A program made the position numbers and the translations under genes. A stretch of 14,690 nt of DNA from an uncultured Clostridium sp. (GTDB lineage: Bacteria; Bacillota; Clostridia; TANB77; CAG-465), in NCBI GenBank assembly GCA_905204915.1, contig CAJLBR010000031.1, forward strand, positions 1 to 14,690, read 5' to 3'. Every line of letters begins with the position of its first letter. Positions within the stretch are counted from its first letter, which is position 1. This document shows positions 12,592-14,690 of this stretch, piece after piece. Below the pieces are notes generated by a model. The model was not told the origin of the DNA, ran no database searches, and saw only the letters and a program-made list of their open reading frames with translations.

Positions 12592-13476
12592 CTATTCCAG
12601 AAAATTTTCATCAATTTCTCTTGAGTTTTCTCTTTCTGTCTTGGAATTATAATTAATTTCTTCAGGAGAATAAACCCCTGATTTTAAGTCATCTATCATT
12701 TTATTTTGACTTACTTCATTTTTAAATTTTTCATCCTCTTTAGGAGTATCTAGCATCAAATTAGCATCCTTTTTAAATAGCTTATTTCTGATTTTTGATA
12801 AAGTCGGATGCTTTTTATCAAATTCTCTTCTTTTTAATATTTTCTTAGAACCTTTATTTATTTTGCCAGCAATACTGTCCATTTTTTCTTGATCATAGAA
12901 TAAAAAATTATTACATATATCATCAAAATTAATATCTTCTTTATTAAGTGATAAATTTACAAATTCCTTTAGCATATCCGTTTTATTGTTTATATACATG
13001 TCCTCAAGTGCCATATCACTTTCAAAATATTTTGAAAAATTTTCATCTATATTCTTAAAAAATCTTACCTCAATTGAATATGCTTCAGGCGGTTCATTGC
13101 ATATTTTAGTTGTTAAATATTCCGTAAGACCTTCATTTACAAATCTTCCAAAAACTGTATCTTTTACTTCTATACCGTTTACTAATCTTCTACCTTCTTC
13201 ATTAAAAGTACTAGATAAAGTATGAAGTGTTTCATGAATTGCAGCATGAGGTGTAAAGTCTGGTGGGAAGTAATTTTTACTTCCATTATTAAATCCTTTT
13301 AAAGTTCCATCATATTCAGTTCCTGTTTTACTTTGATATAAATCATATAATTCCTTTTCAGAACCGCAAACATATGAATTATCTATAGCTTTATCTATTT
13401 TGTCTTCTGACACCAAATTTGCTATATTTGAATTCATAAAATATTGCTTTGCTTCTTCTAATCTTTCGTTTCTCAT
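12592..13476 (-). CDS. Putative HExxH zinc metallopeptidase, unrecognised family
   Basis: This is a 294-aa protein I cannot name. Residues 77-90 (HAAIHETLHTLSST) contain HETLH (81-85), a classical HExxH zinc motif. About 30 residues later FVNEGLTEYLTTKI (112-125) supplies Glu115, in a position like the third metal ligand of gluzincins, with a second candidate Glu119. An NEG-x-TEY-x-T arrangement is common in such peptidases. There is no signal peptide or membrane segment, so it appears cytoplasmic or is exported another way. Residues 205-294 are highly charged and probably partly disordered, ending in a run rich in Glu, Asn and Ser. ATG at 13476 follows AGAGG with about 9-nt spacing. It is 115 bp upstream of the beta-CASP gene on the same strand with no clear terminator between. 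Confidence 0.7.
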   Translation of the reverse strand: MRNERLEEAKQYFMNSNIANLVSEDKIDKAIDNSYVCGSEKELYDLYQSKTGTEYDGTLKGFNNGSKNYFPPDFTPHAAIHETLHTLSSTFNEEGRRLVNGIEVKDTVFGRFVNEGLTEYLTTKICNEPPEAYSIEVRFFKNIDENFSKYFESDMALEDMYINNKTDMLKEFVNLSLNKEDINFDDICNNFLFYDQEKMDSIAGKINKGSKKILKRREFDKKHPTLSKIRNKLFKKDANLMLDTPKEDEKFKNEVSQNKMIDDLKSGVYSPEEINYNSKTERENSREIDENFLE

Positions 13477-13496
13477 ATATAAAAACCTCTACATAT

Positions 13497-13526
13497 ATCT
13501 TACACTATATTAGGCTATAAAGTCAA
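13497..13526 (-). promoter_or_regulatory. Candidate promoter of the metallopeptidase gene
   Basis: On the minus strand, TTGACT (13521-13526), an 18-bp spacer and TAAGAT (13497-13502). The -35 lies within the last codons of the DUF2752 gene, so the peptidase gene may be transcribed both alone and by read-through from the TM2 unit. Confidence 0.5.
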
Positions 13527-13886
13527 ATTATTTTTTATTGTACTAACAATTATTAAAATTGCCATAATTATAATAAACCATTTTGAAGAAAATAATTTAT
13601 TTAAAAGTTCAAAGGATTTATCTGTGTTAAATATACTATCTATTATTAATATAACAACACTAATTACTGAAAAAATAAAGAGTGGTATGCCAAAAATATT
13701 ATATTTAAATGCTCCGTAAAAATCTAAGTTAAAAATACATAAAAAGCTTCTTGTAATTCCACATGATGGACAATCTATTCCAGTAGCCTTTTCAATTAAA
13801 CATGGCATTGGAATTTTTATTATAAAAATTAAAGAAAATACTAGTATTATAATAAATAATACTAGTATACTTTTAATTCTATTCAT
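13515..13886 (-). CDS. DUF2752 family small membrane protein
   Basis: This 123-aa protein has the family signature: CLIEKATGIDCPSCGITRSF, then an Asn in FKYNIFG. The CPSC pair is Cys39 and Cys42. There are three hydrophobic segments (about 6-24, 65-83 and 103-117). The biochemical role of DUF2752 is not established. The start ATG (13884-13886) lies only 2 bp after the TM2 gene's TAA, with no ribosome binding site of its own nearby, which suggests translation by coupling to the upstream TM2 gene. DUF2752 and TM2 genes are known neighbours in Firmicutes and other phyla, so a joint membrane function is plausible. Confidence 0.88.
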   Translation of the reverse strand: MNRIKSILVLFIIILVFSLIFIIKIPMPCLIEKATGIDCPSCGITRSFLCIFNLDFYGAFKYNIFGIPLFIFSVISVVILIIDSIFNTDKSFELLNKLFSSKWFIIIMAILIIVSTIKNNLTL

Positions 13887-13888
13887 TA

Positions 13889-14320
13889 TTAGTCTTTTAA
13901 TGGATTTCCTTTACCATCAGTATTGATGCTACCTGTTAGAATTAGGATTCCTTCTATTAATCCCCAAACACTAGTTACTGCAGCACCTATTCCACATGTA
14001 AGTACAGTTATTAATACTTGTGCTATAGCTTTTCCAGTATATCCAAGATAGAAGTTATGAACACCAAAAGAACCTAAGAAAATTCCTAGTAGTCCAGCTA
14101 CTAATTTAGATTTAGCTTCTGGATTTTGAGTAGTTTGAGTAGTTGTACTTTCAGTAGTTGTAGTAGTAGTTGTTGTTGTTGTTGTGTCTTGAGCTTCACC
14201 ATTTGTATAAACTTGTTGAGCTATTTCTGGCTCTGCAGTTGTTGTATTAGCAGAAGCTGCGCAAACATCACATAATTCCTTTCCATCTTCAATTTCTTTT
14301 CCACAATTTTTACAAAACAT
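13889..14320 (-). CDS. Zinc-ribbon and TM2-domain membrane protein
   Basis: I start this at the ATG at 14320, giving 143 aa beginning MFCKNCGKEI. A GTG 9 bp upstream is part of the GGAGTG ribosome binding site and cannot be the start; the ATG at 14323 is a close alternative. An N-terminal zinc ribbon has Cys3, Cys6, Cys17 and Cys20. A low-complexity linker (about 21-70) holds a run of 11 Thr and further Thr/Ser/Gln. The C-terminal TM2 domain (about 72-132) has two membrane segments with the typical GIFLGSFGVHNFYLGY between them. TM2 proteins are widespread, and their role is largely unknown. It leads a unit with DUF2752 from a strong promoter carrying a palindrome. Confidence 0.9.
   Translation of the reverse strand: MFCKNCGKEIEDGKELCDVCAASANTTTAEPEIAQQVYTNGEAQDTTTTTTTTTTTESTTTQTTQNPEAKSKLVAGLLGIFLGSFGVHNFYLGYTGKAIAQVLITVLTCGIGAAVTSVWGLIEGILILTGSINTDGKGNPLKD
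14153..14185. repeat. Trinucleotide tract coding for 11 Thr
   Basis: Eleven successive ACA or ACT codons (minus strand) form a 33-bp microsatellite in the linker of the TM2 protein. Because the unit is three bases, slippage would change the linker length without breaking the frame. Confidence 0.9.
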
Positions 14321-14350
14321 CATAATCACTCCTTATGTTAATATATTTTG

Positions 14351-14380
14351 ATTATAGCATAAACATTACAATATTGTAAA
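14351..14380 (-). promoter_or_regulatory. Sigma-A promoter of the TM2-DUF2752 unit
   Basis: On the minus strand, TTTACA (14375-14380), an 18-bp spacer, then TATAAT (14351-14356) with an extended -10 (TGCTATAAT). The start codon is about 30 bp downstream. Confidence 0.8.
14366..14379. promoter_or_regulatory. Palindromic operator candidate TTACAATATTGTAA
   Basis: This is a perfect 14-bp palindrome covering most of the -35 hexamer and the upstream part of the spacer of the TM2 promoter. The position is where a dimeric repressor would compete with RNA polymerase. The regulator is not known. AT-rich palindromes also arise by chance, so the functional call is inference. Confidence 0.5.
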
Positions 14381-14422
14381 TACTTTAATAAAAAAATCTC
14401 AAAATATTCGACAAATTCTATG

Positions 14423-14690
14423 TTATTTGTCCTTATTTACAATACTTATTGCTACCCCATCACCGATATTTATAACTGTTGAATTTAATCTTTCATCCTC
14501 TTCTATTAATTTCAAATATGTTCTTAATCTATTTACTGCAGTTCTATGTTTATGTTCGTTATAATCTGATAATACTCTTCCTTTAAATAATACATTATCA
14601 GCTACTATAACGCCGCCATTTTTTACAAGTCTAATAGCATTTTCTAAAAATACTAAATATTGTCCTTTTGCAGCATCAATAAAAACAACA
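14423..14690 (-). CDS. O-methyltransferase, TrmR/YrrM-like, 3' part only
   Basis: The last 88 codons are in the window; the 5' part lies beyond the right edge. The frame reads VVFIDAAKGQYLVFLENAIR, then VKNGGVIVADNVLFKGRV (residues 22-39 of the fragment), and ends INIGDGVAISIVNKDK before TAA. The F-I-D-A-x-K-x-x-Y segment and the GG-x-I-x-x-DNVL-x-x-G-x-V segment are the metal- and substrate-side motifs of class I SAM-dependent O-methyltransferases of the catechol-OMT type. In Firmicutes the closest well-known member is TrmR (YrrM), which methylates 5-hydroxyuridine in the tRNA wobble position. Other family members act on small molecules, so the substrate is not certain from this part. A weak inverted repeat GACAAAT/ATTTGTC sits at the stop codon. 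Confidence 0.88.
   Translation of the reverse strand, partial: VVFIDAAKGQYLVFLENAIRLVKNGGVIVADNVLFKGRVLSDYNEHKHRTAVNRLRTYLKLIEEDERLNSTVINIGDGVAISIVNKDK

Noticed and set aside
14153..14185. Thr-codon microsatellite as a phase-variation switch
   Set aside because: The unit is three bases, so length changes would keep the reading frame and not switch the gene off.
14388..14431. Terminator of the O-methyltransferase gene
   Set aside because: The GACAAAT/ATTTGTC stem has 7 bp and the T-tract begins about 13 bases after it, so it does not make a standard intrinsic terminator.
1..14690. CRISPR array, tRNA or rRNA genes, transposase
   Set aside because: I looked for spaced short repeats, tRNA-like cloverleaf ends and DDE or HUH transposase motifs and saw none.

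Overview
The window is about 14.7 kb of very AT-rich DNA, roughly 28-30 % G+C by eye, and looks like the chromosome of a low-GC Firmicute, probably a Clostridia-like anaerobe. The reasons are the codon use, strong AGGAGG-type ribosome binding sites, sigma-A promoters, a LexA-like box of the Firmicute type in front of uvrA, and the gene set (rlmD, uvrA, tex, luxS, a beta-CASP nuclease, TM2 and DUF2752 proteins). TGA is used as a stop codon, so the code is standard. No tRNA, rRNA, CRISPR array, transposase or integrase is visible.

Layout. Every gene but two is on the minus strand, so the reading order is right to left. At the right edge is the 3' part of an O-methyltransferase gene (TrmR/YrrM-like). 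Next is a promoter with a perfect 14-bp palindrome over its -35 side, driving a zinc-ribbon/TM2 protein and a tightly coupled DUF2752 membrane protein. Then come an unrecognised HExxH metallopeptidase-like gene, a beta-CASP metallo-beta-lactamase-fold RNase, and luxS. tex follows with its own promoter and a coupled two-TM protein of unknown function. uvrA has its own promoter and SOS-type box. Clear hairpin/T-tract terminators separate the units at 4521-4555, 7444-7471, 10242-10293 and 10846-10876.

The two exceptions are small plus-strand genes at 4183-4498, between rlmD and uvrA. One is a 37-aa single-pass membrane peptide. The other is a 49-aa protein with 16 cysteines, a hydrophobic Ile/Leu stretch and a terminal run of five Cys. 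They share a leader containing an 11-bp inverted repeat and end at a bidirectional terminator.

The left end (1-2.7 kb) is the most unusual part. An MFS transporter gene and an S66-family LD-carboxypeptidase/MccF-like gene are each followed at once by the same 99-bp sequence (97/99 identical). Beside the second copy is a small stop-bounded remnant, 1200-1244, encoding the last 14 residues of an RlmD-type methyltransferase. It matches the 3' end of the intact rlmD gene 1.4 kb away. Another short piece of rlmD 3' sequence lies at 1063-1078, in permuted order. This suggests cargo genes stacked at the 3' end of rlmD, a known type of integration target, with the 99-bp repeat as a module boundary. 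The mechanism is inferred; no recombinase is present in the window.

The rest is ordinary housekeeping: rRNA modification, nucleotide excision repair, transcription/RNA handling, and the activated methyl cycle with AI-2 synthesis.
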